From positions 73,590 to 137,589 of the forward strand of contig JANLVJ010000047.1 of NCBI GenBank assembly GCA_031363945.1: 64,000 nt of DNA, read 5' to 3'. This document shows, in pieces, positions 45,139 to 52,765 of the stretch (its first letter is position 1; every line of letters begins with the position of its first letter). The DNA comes from JANLVJ01 sp031363945. GTDB lineage: Bacteria; Bacteroidota; Bacteroidia; Sphingobacteriales; Sphingobacteriaceae. Both the position numbers and the translations under genes were made by a program. The notes under the pieces are model-generated. The model was not told where the DNA came from and searched no databases. It saw only the letters and a program-made list of their open reading frames with translations.

Positions 45139-46134
45139 TTATTCTGCAAAAATTTCTTCCTCGTTTTTGAAAGGTAATTCTTGCAGGTAGTCAGTGATTT
45201 CTATCAGCGTATCGAACCTTACAAGATTAGATCTCCACTCTTTACTATTATTTATTCCTTTAAAATATCCGGCGTAATGACGGCGCATTTCAAAAATTCC
45301 AAGCCTGTCACCCTTCCACTCAACAGACTTTAATAAATGGGAAGTGCAGATACGTATACGTTCGCTTAGACTTGGGGGTTCCATTATTTCATTGAATTCA
45401 ATGAAATGTTTTATCTGTCTGAAAATCCATGGGTTGCCGATTGAAGCCCGGCCGATCATTACTCCGTCGACTCCATAGTCGTTTTTCATTTGTACTGCTT
45501 TCTGAGGAGAATCAATATCACCATTACCGAATATCGGAATCGTGATACGGGGGTTGTTTTTAACTTCCCTGATAAGCGTCCAGTCTGCCTCTCCCTTGTA
45601 TAACTGTGCCCGTGTTCTGCCATGAATGGTTAAAGCTTGTATTCCAGTGTCTTGCAGCCGCTCTGCAACTTCACAAATATTTTTAGTAGAGTCATCCCAT
45701 CCCAACCGCGTTTTTACAGTTACAGGCTGTGAGCTTGCCTGAACAACGGCGGCTGTCATCTTCTCCATTTTCAAAATATCACGCAAAAGGCTTGCGCCGG
45801 CACCACGGCAGGCAACATTTTTCACGGGACATCCATAATTAATATCTACAAGATCAGGATTAACGGCAGAAGCCAGATAAGCAGCCTCTCGCATATGTTC
45901 GATCTCTGAGCCAAAGATCTGAATACCCACAGGACGCTCATATTCAAAAATATCCAGTTTCTGGATACTTTTGGCCGCATCTCTGATCAGGCCTTCTGAT
46001 GAAATAAATTCTGTGTACATTAAATCTGCACCCAGTTCTTTACAAACCGCACGGAATGGGGGGTCACTGACGTCTTCCATTGGCGCAAGTAAAAGCGGAA
46101 AATTTCCAAGCTCAATATTTCCTATCTTAGCCAC
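45139..46134 (-). CDS. dusB: tRNA-dihydrouridine synthase (DusB type)
   Basis: FMN-dependent enzyme that reduces specific uridines of tRNA to dihydrouridine. The 331-residue protein starts with LLAPMEDVSDPPFR, has the catalytic Cys in NYGCPVKNVACRGAGASLL, the FMN-phosphate motif IFGNGDI and GVMIGRASIGNPWIF. It is read from an ATG at 46134 that lies only 5 bp from a TAnnTTTG element, so its leader must be very short. It is divergent from the CPBP protease gene. Confidence 0.95.
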   Translation of the reverse strand: MAKIGNIELGNFPLLLAPMEDVSDPPFRAVCKELGADLMYTEFISSEGLIRDAAKSIQKLDIFEYERPVGIQIFGSEIEHMREAAYLASAVNPDLVDINYGCPVKNVACRGAGASLLRDILKMEKMTAAVVQASSQPVTVKTRLGWDDSTKNICEVAERLQDTGIQALTIHGRTRAQLYKGEADWTLIREVKNNPRITIPIFGNGDIDSPQKAVQMKNDYGVDGVMIGRASIGNPWIFRQIKHFIEFNEIMEPPSLSERIRICTSHLLKSVEWKGDRLGIFEMRRHYAGYFKGINNSKEWRSNLVRFDTLIEITDYLQELPFKNEEEIFAE

Positions 46135-46139
46135 GATTG

Positions 46140-46147
46140 CAAATTTA
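46140..46147 (-). promoter_or_regulatory. -7 promoter element of the dus gene
   Basis: Read on the minus strand, TAAATTTG matches TAnnTTTG. It is 5 bp upstream of the ATG at 46134, so the transcript would be nearly leaderless or start inside the codon region. Confidence 0.35.
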
Positions 46148-46159
46148 CAAATAAAAACC

Positions 46160-47089
46160 TTGGCTTCATTTTTAAAGGGTGCACTTAGCGAAAAATCTCC
46201 GGGTTCTCAGTTGTTTGTGCTCATTCTGGTCTTTTTATTTTTTCTGGCGACAGGTCAAACACTTGCTTTACTAGCGGTAGAATTGATTTTCCAGCTCAAT
46301 TTCGCACAAATTGGCGATCTTGTTAATCATCCGGCGAATTATTCTACTGCACCCAATAAACTTTTGTTGATTGTGTCATCAATTTTTCAGTTTATAGGTA
46401 CTGCAGGATTTTTTTCGAGGATGATGATCGAACCTGATTTTCTAAAATTAAAAAAACCTCCCAATATAGCCTCCATCTTTCTGGCATGTTTTGTATTCAT
46501 CATTTGCATACCTTTAATCAGCTATCTCACAAGCATCAATGCAAAGCTTGAGTTACCTGTTCAATTAGAAAGTCTTGAGGCATGGATGAAAAACTCGGAA
46601 GATTCTATTGATAAATTAGTAAAATACCTCATGGTTTTACGGCACCCGGGTGATCTACTTGTGAACCTTTTCATGATAGCCCTGATTCCTGCTATTGGTG
46701 AAGAGTTACTGTTCAGAGGGTGCTTTCAGAGAATTATAATCAGAATAAGTAAAAATCCACACCTTGGTATTTTTCTTGCCGCTATGCTTTTTAGCGCCCT
46801 GCACCTTCAGTTTTATGGTTTTTTGCCCCGTCTTTTCTTAGGCATGCTTCTGGGGTATTTGTATTACTGGAGTCAGTCGATATGGTTGTCAATGTCTGCA
46901 CATTTTCTGAATAATGCACTTGCCGTGCTTTCAACTTCATTGCCAGTACTAAATAATAAATGGACAGACACTGATTCTGCCCATCCTTTTAATGCAATTT
47001 ATATTGTCATATCTGCCCTTTCTGTGACCCTGGCAATGGGGGCCATCTATTTTTTATCTAAAAGAAAAAAACAAACTATAAACATATAA
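46160..47089 (+). CDS. CPBP-family intramembrane protease
   Basis: An intramembrane glutamic protease of the CPBP/Rce1/Abi family with about eight membrane segments. The motif GEELLFRGCFQRI (EExxxR), FSALHLQFYG and HFLNNAL supply the catalytic Glu, Arg and His. The frame is open far into the antisense of dus (to an ATG at 45971), but the part before about 46150 is not membrane-like, and no ATG lies closer. I choose a TTG at 46160, giving 309 residues starting at the polar LASFLKG stretch just before the first membrane segment. The stop overlaps the next ATG by 1 bp. Confidence 0.88.
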   Translation: MASFLKGALSEKSPGSQLFVLILVFLFFLATGQTLALLAVELIFQLNFAQIGDLVNHPANYSTAPNKLLLIVSSIFQFIGTAGFFSRMMIEPDFLKLKKPPNIASIFLACFVFIICIPLISYLTSINAKLELPVQLESLEAWMKNSEDSIDKLVKYLMVLRHPGDLLVNLFMIALIPAIGEELLFRGCFQRIIIRISKNPHLGIFLAAMLFSALHLQFYGFLPRLFLGMLLGYLYYWSQSIWLSMSAHFLNNALAVLSTSLPVLNNKWTDTDSAHPFNAIYIVISALSVTLAMGAIYFLSKRKKQTINI

Positions 47090-47307
47090 TGGAGAAAGAC
47101 TGGGTTACCATATTTACATCACAAGACCGAATGAACATTGAACTGGTAAAACAGCTCTTAACCGAACATGATCTTACAGTAGTTGAAATAAACAAAACAG
47201 ATTCAGCATATCATTTCGGGCGTACAGAGTTATTTATTCATGCATCTGATTTTGCTTCTGCCATCGAAATCATAAACCGCATTGAATTTTCAGATGGTCA
47301 GCAATGA
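47089..47307 (+). CDS. DUF2007-family small protein
   Basis: A 72-residue protein. The pattern TIFTSQDRMNIELVKQLLTEHDL...ELFIHASDFASAIEII is the DUF2007 ACT-like fold, often annotated as a putative signal-transducing protein with a beta-alpha-beta layout. Its start overlaps the protease stop (TAATG). Function unknown. Confidence 0.87.
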   Translation: MEKDWVTIFTSQDRMNIELVKQLLTEHDLTVVEINKTDSAYHFGRTELFIHASDFASAIEIINRIEFSDGQQ

Positions 47308-47403
47308 AACGTCGAATAAGACAATCTATGCCCCGAAAAAACAAAGACGAATGTTTAGTTATTTCAATAATACTAATACGCACCCGATATCTACCAACAA
47401 CCT

Positions 47404-48231
47404 ATGAAGAATTTGCTTACCCGCATAGTATCAGCCTTCATTTATGGGTTGGTTCTAATCATTTCAGTACTTGCTGGTAAGGTTTGGTTCCTCTTGTTTT
47501 TTGCTATGGTATCAACATTTTGCCTGGTAGAGTTTTACAACCTGACTGAGTCTGGTGATGTTAAAATTAATCGTTTCTGGGGGTTTACTCTCGCAGGCAT
47601 AATGTATCTTTCGATTTCTTTATACTTACTGGGTTACGTTTTACAACCAAAGTTCTTTTTCTTTTTTCTTCCTTTTCTATATATTATTTTTGTTCAGGAA
47701 CTATATAACCGTAACAAACGCCCTTTTCACAGTATTGCTTATACGATTCTGGGTATAGTTTACACACTCTTACCCTTTCTGTTATTCGTTTCTCTTGCCT
47801 TCATGAGTGCAGACAGACATTATGATTACCGTCCTTGTTTGGGGTTTCTATTTTTGCTCTGGGGTGCTGACACAGGAGCATTTTTTAGTGGCAAATTACT
47901 TGGCCGTCATTTACTCATGGAAAGAATTTCACCGAAAAAGACCTGGGAAGGACTCTTTGGAGGTTTAATCACAAGCATGGGGGTTGCATTGATTTTGTCC
48001 AAGTTTTTTAAAGGTCTTAGTCTTATGGAATGGTTAGGTATGGCTACTATAATTGTCACCATCGGATCATTGGGAGATCTGGTCGAGTCTATGTTTAAAA
48101 GAGAGCTTGATAAAAAAGATTCAGGTACTATTATGCCAGGACATGGAGGTGTTCTTGATCGATTTGATGGTTTGCTGATATCAGCGCCATTTGTGTTCTT
48201 ATATTTATTGCTGATTCAAAAATCAGTTTAG
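47404..48231 (+). CDS. cdsA: Phosphatidate cytidylyltransferase
   Basis: Makes CDP-diacylglycerol, the common precursor of phospholipids, at the inner membrane. The 275-residue protein has about seven membrane segments and ends with the CdsA signature: SMFKRELDKKDSG, PGHGGVLDRFDGLL. The ISPKKTWEG segment is also diagnostic. It lies 11 bp upstream of the phosphatidylserine decarboxylase gene, so the two phospholipid enzymes form a unit. Confidence 0.95.
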   Translation: MKNLLTRIVSAFIYGLVLIISVLAGKVWFLLFFAMVSTFCLVEFYNLTESGDVKINRFWGFTLAGIMYLSISLYLLGYVLQPKFFFFFLPFLYIIFVQELYNRNKRPFHSIAYTILGIVYTLLPFLLFVSLAFMSADRHYDYRPCLGFLFLLWGADTGAFFSGKLLGRHLLMERISPKKTWEGLFGGLITSMGVALILSKFFKGLSLMEWLGMATIIVTIGSLGDLVESMFKRELDKKDSGTIMPGHGGVLDRFDGLLISAPFVFLYLLLIQKSV

Positions 48232-48242
48232 CATTTCATTTT

Positions 48243-48905
48243 ATGATTCATAAAGAAGGTATAGCTAGTATTCTAGGTGGTTTTGTCTTTAGTCTGATAT
48301 TGATAGTCGCAGCACGCTACTTTTTTGCAGGCAACACAGTTGTTTTTACGATCGCATGCCTTCTGTCACTTGCGCTGATGGTGATGTTAATTCAATTTTT
48401 TAGAAATCCCGGTAGAACTATTGTATTAAACGATAATAATATTATAGCTCCAGCCGATGGTAAAATTGTAGTCATTGAAGAAACAACAGAGCAGGAATAC
48501 CTGAAAACTATCTGTATACAGGTATCTATCTTTATGTCACCATTAAATGTACACGTGAATAGAAATCCAGTTTCGGGCCATATTGAATATATGAAATATC
48601 ATCCTGGAAAATTTCTTGTTGCTTGGCACCCAAAGTCATCTACTGATAATGAGAGAACAACGGTGGTTTACAAACTACCCGGCGGGAAACTAATTGCATT
48701 AAGACAAATAGCAGGAGCAATGGCAAGACGTATTGTTTATTACCTTAAGCCAGGAATGAATGCTTTACAGGGTGAGCAAATGGGATTTATTAAGTTCGGA
48801 TCAAGGGTTGATCTTTTTCTTCCGCTGGGCACGAAGATTCTGGTTAAACAAGGTGAAAATGTTATTGGCGGGCATACCGTTATTGCACGTCTGGCAGAAG
48901 AATAA
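48243..48905 (+). CDS. psd: Phosphatidylserine decarboxylase proenzyme
   Basis: Decarboxylates phosphatidylserine to phosphatidylethanolamine. This 220-residue protein belongs to the short, pyruvoyl-dependent class. The autocleavage site is the Gly-Ser of KFGSRVDLFLP, whose Ser becomes the pyruvoyl group. An N-terminal membrane region (about 8-50), the NPGRTIV and IAPADGK motifs and SPLNVHVNRNPVSG are present. It is followed by a strong terminator shared with rplS. Confidence 0.95.
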   Translation: MIHKEGIASILGGFVFSLILIVAARYFFAGNTVVFTIACLLSLALMVMLIQFFRNPGRTIVLNDNNIIAPADGKIVVIEETTEQEYLKTICIQVSIFMSPLNVHVNRNPVSGHIEYMKYHPGKFLVAWHPKSSTDNERTTVVYKLPGGKLIALRQIAGAMARRIVYYLKPGMNALQGEQMGFIKFGSRVDLFLPLGTKILVKQGENVIGGHTVIARLAEE

Positions 48906-48975
48906 GCTAACCACTATCAATTCTGGTACATTTTATATTTTTTTAAAACGTTCAAAAAATTTGCCAATCAGGCAC

Positions 48976-49015
48976 AAAAAAGCCTCATCGTGAACAAACG
49001 ACAAGGCTTTTTTTT
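48976..49015. terminator. Bidirectional terminator between psd and rplS
   Basis: AAAAAAGCCT and AGGCTTTTTT form the outer stem, with CGT/ACG pairing inside and a short loop. Both strands end in T runs, so it serves the converging psd (plus) and rplS (minus) genes. Confidence 0.8.
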
Positions 49016-49034
49016 AAGTATTTCGTAGTGAAGC

Positions 49035-49379
49035 TTAGTTTCTTTTAGCTTTAATACGGGCTTTTTTACCAGTAAGGCCGCGAAGATAAAATATCTTGGC
49101 TCTTCTGACAGCACCGCGGCTATTCACTTCAATTTTTTCAATATTAGGTGAATTTAATGGGAAAATCCGCTCTACACCAATACTGTTAGAAATTTTTCTT
49201 ACCGTAAATGTTTTATTTGCTCCCGTACTATTACGCTGGATAACAACTCCTTGGTAAAGCTGAATTCTTTCTTTATTACCTTCGCGTATTTTATAATGTA
49301 CCGTAACTGTATCTCCTGTTTTGAAAACAGGTACATCAGCTTTAATAGTTTGATCGTCAACAAATTTAATTAAGTCCAT
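49035..49379 (-). CDS. rplS: 50S ribosomal protein L19
   Basis: Ribosomal protein at the 30S-50S interface. The 114-residue protein has the L19 landmarks FKTGDTVTVHYKI, EGNKERIQLYQGVVI, FTVRKISNSIGVERIFPLNSP and RGAVRRAKIFYLR. It is the last of the rpsP-rimM-trmD-rplS group. A -7 element lies 42 bp upstream, so it may also have its own promoter. Confidence 0.97.
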   Translation of the reverse strand: MDLIKFVDDQTIKADVPVFKTGDTVTVHYKIREGNKERIQLYQGVVIQRNSTGANKTFTVRKISNSIGVERIFPLNSPNIEKIEVNSRGAVRRAKIFYLRGLTGKKARIKAKRN

Positions 49380-49420
49380 TGCTTAAAAATAGAGGCCTTT
49401 ATAATAAAAAATTTAAGATG

Positions 49421-49428
49421 CAAATATA
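49421..49428 (-). promoter_or_regulatory. -7 promoter element of rplS
   Basis: On the minus strand TATATTTG matches TAnnTTTG. Two copies of TTTTTGTACAA lie just upstream of it (49438-49459). The element is 41 bp before the ATG at 49379. Confidence 0.5.
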
Positions 49429-49524
49429 GCAAATTATTGTACAAAAATTGTACAAAAATTTGTTTCTCGCAAGCTACTTATTTCAGGCTATACTACCTAA
49501 GAACAGATCAGGCTTATTAGAGGG

Positions 49525-50202
49525 TTATAGTAGAAGGTCTGGACGTACATTCGTAGTTTTTTCGAGAGACTGCGCAAACCTCCATTTTTCAATTTCTTTA
49601 GGATCACCACTCAATAGCACTTCGGGAACCTTAAGCCCTCTGAACTCTGAAGGGCGGCTATATATAGGCCCTGAGAGCAGGCCATCTTGAAAGGAGTCAG
49701 TCAGGGCAGAAGATTCATCATTTAATACTCCGGGTAATAATCGCCCAATCGCATCAACCAGTACCGCTGCGGGCAATTCTCCTCCGGAAAGAACATAATC
49801 ACCAATTGAAATTTCCCGGGTGATAAATAATTCTCTTATACGCTGGTCAATTCCTTTATAGTGCCCACATAAGATCAGGATGTTTTCATTCAGAGATAGC
49901 TCATTCGCAGCTTGCTGATTCAAGCGATCACCATCAGGGGTCATATAAATGATCTCATCGTAGGTTCTCTCAGCTATCAGTTTTTCAATACAGGCTGCTA
50001 TAGGCGGAGCCGTCATTACCATGCCTGCCCCCCCACCGTACTGGTAATCGTCTACATTCTTGTGCTTATTATCTGCGTAATCTCGTAAATTATGAATATG
50101 CAAAAACAAGAGTCCCTTATTTGCAGCCCGCTTGATAATAGAGTGGCTGAGAAAACTCTCAAATAAGGGTGGGTGAACAGAAATTATATCAATACGCATC
50201 AT
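49525..50202 (-). CDS. trmD: tRNA (guanine-N1)-methyltransferase
   Basis: Methylates G37 of tRNAs with S-adenosylmethionine. The 225-residue protein is a SPOUT knot enzyme; it begins MRIDIISVHPPLFESFLSHSI and has the knot motifs LCGHYKGIDQR, ISIGDYVLSGGELPA and the GVLNDESS segment. The C-terminal part is complete. Between rimM and trmD an unrelated regulatory-domain gene is inserted, 1 bp before trmD. Confidence 0.96.
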   Translation of the reverse strand: MMRIDIISVHPPLFESFLSHSIIKRAANKGLLFLHIHNLRDYADNKHKNVDDYQYGGGAGMVMTAPPIAACIEKLIAERTYDEIIYMTPDGDRLNQQAANELSLNENILILCGHYKGIDQRIRELFITREISIGDYVLSGGELPAAVLVDAIGRLLPGVLNDESSALTDSFQDGLLSGPIYSRPSEFRGLKVPEVLLSGDPKEIEKWRFAQSLEKTTNVRPDLLL

Positions 50203-50203
50203 T

Positions 50204-50809
50204 TTATTTCATTACTGGGATATCTTTAGGATCCTGTTCATCGACAAATTTCTTCGATTTTTTCTTTTTGACTGCACGTTCGACAAAGGGTATTTCTGAG
50301 ATAATTTCAGATGGGCTGAAACGTATTCCAGGGGCAGCTGGTGGCAAATTAAGTTCAGTACGATTTATAAGTGCAGCAGGGTTCATGATTGCAACAGGAG
50401 GTAATTCAAGATGAAGAAACTCATATTTGAACCTTTCTTTGGTAAGCGCCCTTACAGTGATACCCCTGAGCATATAAACGGATGGAATCATGTTAATAGA
50501 AACGAAGACTGTAGTTGCTTTGGGCAATGTTGCCACAATCAGGACATGAGGGCGGTAACCAACACCGGTAAAAAGAACAGTGTCTGATCTGTTTACGGCA
50601 AGACTGAAAAAGCCCTGATTATTGCTGATCATTCCTCTATTTGAACTCCTGATATGAATTGTTATAAAAGATACTGGTTCATGAGAAACAGAATCTACTA
50701 CATAGCCACTAAGTTGAACAATAGAACTGTCAGACCGTGTTTGTGCCTTTGAAATACATAAGCTAAACGTCAGTACTATTAAAATAAGAGCATTAATAAA
50801 ATTTTTCAA
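50204..50809 (-). CDS. Secreted carboxypeptidase-regulatory-like domain protein
   Basis: A 201-residue protein with a signal peptide (residues 1-22, ending SKAQ) and a carboxypeptidase-regulatory-like beta-sandwich (about 30-110; LSGYVVDSVSHEPVSFITIHIRSSNRG, NNQGFFSL). The remainder is a polar tail ending in basic KKKKSKK and DPKDIPVMK. Such proteins are common in Bacteroidota and of unknown role. It is odd to find an exported protein between rimM and trmD, and the two genes are coupled by a 1-bp gap. Confidence 0.82.
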   Translation of the reverse strand: MKNFINALILIVLTFSLCISKAQTRSDSSIVQLSGYVVDSVSHEPVSFITIHIRSSNRGMISNNQGFFSLAVNRSDTVLFTGVGYRPHVLIVATLPKATTVFVSINMIPSVYMLRGITVRALTKERFKYEFLHLELPPVAIMNPAALINRTELNLPPAAPGIRFSPSEIISEIPFVERAVKKKKSKKFVDEQDPKDIPVMK

Positions 50810-50899
50810 TTGATTTTATTTACAAAACTTACCAACCACAAAAATAGTATCTAACGAGTGAATAAAAAGAAATCGAAGATATCTAAATAGCAGGTGAAC

Positions 50900-51415
50900 C
50901 TAAATTTTACGATAGATATCAAGTAAGCCTTCAGGAAGTTCAAGTATTAATTTTTTATCATCTTCAATTATTTCAAGAACGGTATGCTCATTCAAGGGAA
51001 CAAGAACTTCAATTCCATTAAAATATATGCGGCCAATCCATTGTTGGGGTAAACGAACGACTTCTTCTAACTCACCGAGTAGCCCAACCAGGGAATCGTA
51101 AACGGTATATCTTACCAAATCTTTATAACTGAATTGTTTCTCTGGCAGAAGATCCGTCTGTATAAAAAGTTGCTTGCCAACAAAGCGTTGGGCAGCTTCT
51201 ACTGAGCTGACACCGGCTAGCCTTAGAAAGCCGCCTTTTTCCTGGTAATTTAGAGAATCAACCGGAAATGGAACCAAACTTGTGCCATCAAGCAGGTATA
51301 ATAAAGAGAGTACATCAGGAACATCAAGATCTGGCGTTAAAACAAATTTAAGTTCGCCCTTAAGACCTCTGGTTTTACCGATATGGCCAAAAGTAACGCA
51401 GTCTTCTTTTTTCAT
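50900..51415 (-). CDS. rimM: Ribosome maturation factor RimM
   Basis: Assists assembly of the 30S head by binding S19. The 171-residue protein has the N-terminal RimM domain (FGHIGKTRGLKGELKF) and the C-terminal PRC-barrel with the IYFNGIEVLVPL and LELPEGLLDIY signatures. It lies after rpsP with a terminator-like hairpin between them. Confidence 0.94.
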   Translation of the reverse strand: MKKEDCVTFGHIGKTRGLKGELKFVLTPDLDVPDVLSLLYLLDGTSLVPFPVDSLNYQEKGGFLRLAGVSSVEAAQRFVGKQLFIQTDLLPEKQFSYKDLVRYTVYDSLVGLLGELEEVVRLPQQWIGRIYFNGIEVLVPLNEHTVLEIIEDDKKLILELPEGLLDIYRKI

Positions 51416-51429
51416 TATAAATGGCTAAA

Positions 51430-51482
51430 GATAAAAAAAGAAAAAACCGGCAACCATATGCTTTCACATCCAGGCCGGCTTT
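51430..51482 (-). terminator. Hairpin with T-run between rpsP and rimM
   Basis: On the minus strand AAAGCCGGC (51482-51474) pairs with GCCGGTTTT (51451-51443) through nine base pairs including one G-U, with a 22-nt loop, followed by a T-rich tract. It may terminate or attenuate transcription after rpsP, giving more S16 than RimM and TrmD. Confidence 0.7.
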
Positions 51483-51500
51483 AAAACGATTTAAAAAAAA

Positions 51501-52043
51501 TTATTCAGGTTGTGTTGTTTCTTCTTCAGTTGCTGGAGCTTCTTCTGATTGCGCTTCTGCAACTGGGTTTAGCGCTGCTTCTGCTGCAGCTTTTTTAGCT
51601 ACTATGGCTTTGGTACGATCTTCTTTGATCTGAGTCTCAGCTAATAAACGGGCTTTTTCACCAACATCTTTAACAGATAAAAGGGAAGATTTTTTTCCAT
51701 CTACTTTTTGTTGCTTGGCATCTGACCAGATTTTAAATTTCTCATCTGCTGCTTCAACTGATAACGAGCCTTTCTGAACACCTACATCAAGATGTCTTTT
51801 ATAAAGAGCTCCTTTGTAAGATAGAATTGCATGTGTGGTATCAGTTGGCTGAGCACCATTTTTCAACCAGCTTACAGCTAGGTCGAGATTGAGTTCAATA
51901 GTTGCCGGATTAGTCAGAGGATTGTAAATTCCAATTTTTTCAATAAATTTACCATCTCTCGGAGCACGTGAATCCGCCACCACAATGTGATAAAAAGGTT
52001 TACCCTTTCTACCATGTCTTTGTAACCTTATTTTTACGGGCAT
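51501..52043 (-). CDS. rpsP: 30S ribosomal protein S16 with C-terminal extension
   Basis: The start MPVKIRLQRHGRKGKPFYHIVVADSRAPRDG is a textbook S16. The frame is open to an ATG at 52088, but the ATG at 52043 is the conserved start, so I use it. The protein has 180 residues, about twice the usual 80-90; the last 95 or so are charged and Ala/Glu/Lys rich (ending in an acidic tail), a known feature in Bacteroidota S16 proteins. First gene of the ribosomal unit. Confidence 0.96.
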   Translation of the reverse strand: MPVKIRLQRHGRKGKPFYHIVVADSRAPRDGKFIEKIGIYNPLTNPATIELNLDLAVSWLKNGAQPTDTTHAILSYKGALYKRHLDVGVQKGSLSVEAADEKFKIWSDAKQQKVDGKKSSLLSVKDVGEKARLLAETQIKEDRTKAIVAKKAAAEAALNPVAEAQSEEAPATEEETTQPE

Positions 52044-52085
52044 AATAATTAGTTTAAAAAATCCCTTTTCTCCGCCAAGGGATGG

Positions 52086-52093
52086 CAAAGGTA
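52086..52093 (-). promoter_or_regulatory. -7 promoter element of rpsP
   Basis: On the minus strand TACCTTTG matches TAnnTTTG; it is 42 bp upstream of the ATG at 52043. This also argues against the upstream ATG at 52088, which would lie inside or next to the promoter. Confidence 0.5.
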
Positions 52094-52240
52094 TAAATTA
52101 ATTCCATTTAAATTGTTAAGAGATTATTTTACAATAGCATTTACGCCTTAATGACAGAACTCAGAAAATTTGTTCGCGGTATTTCACTTTTTATTTCACC
52201 GCTATTCATGCTTTGAGCATCTTAGTCTTTTCTTATAACT

Positions 52241-52765
52241 ATGATACGAATCGCAATTGATATGGATGATGTCCTGGCTTATTCAGCGGAGAAAGCAGCA
52301 GAAGCGTTTATCAGGGATCATGGTTTTGGGCCCAGCCATGCTGATTTACAGGGAAAGCATCTCCAGGACACCGTTCCACCTGAGTATTCAAAAAAGATAG
52401 TCTCTTATCTTTATCAGAAAGGTTTTCTACGTGATGTTCCCGTAATACCTGACAGTCAGGAAATAGTCAGGCAGCTATATGAGAAATATGAAGTTTTCAT
52501 AGTTTCAGCAGCTCTTGAAATGCCGTATTCGCTAGAAGACAAATACTTCTGGCTTGAGCAGCATTTCCCTTATATACACTGGAAGCGTATCGTATTCTGC
52601 GGTGATAAAAGTATTATTAATGCAGATATTCTGATTGATGACAGAAGCCAGAATTTTGAAAACTTCACAGGCCGTCCTCTCCTGTTTAGTGCTCACCATA
52701 ACCTGGATATTACAGGTATTGAGCGGGTGAATAACTGGCAGGAAGTAGCAGGCTTATTGCTATAA
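52241..52765 (+). CDS. 5'(3')-deoxyribonucleotidase (HAD superfamily)
   Basis: A 174-residue HAD phosphatase. The nucleophile motif IDMDDVLAYS (Asp7, Asp9) is followed by the mid motif VSAALEMPYS, a Lys in FCGDKS and the acidic ILIDDRSQNF. These are the features of the NT5C-type pyrimidine deoxynucleotidase family. It converges with the ffh gene, whose stop is adjacent. Confidence 0.87.
   Translation: MIRIAIDMDDVLAYSAEKAAEAFIRDHGFGPSHADLQGKHLQDTVPPEYSKKIVSYLYQKGFLRDVPVIPDSQEIVRQLYEKYEVFIVSAALEMPYSLEDKYFWLEQHFPYIHWKRIVFCGDKSIINADILIDDRSQNFENFTGRPLLFSAHHNLDITGIERVNNWQEVAGLLL

Noticed and set aside
45971..46159. N-terminal extension of the CPBP protease
   Set aside because: The extension is antisense to the conserved dus start region and is not membrane-like; it is treated as non-coding on this strand.
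51421..51633. Plus-strand frame opposite rpsP
   Set aside because: It lies over the terminator hairpin and the antisense of the S16 tail; composition follows from the opposite gene.
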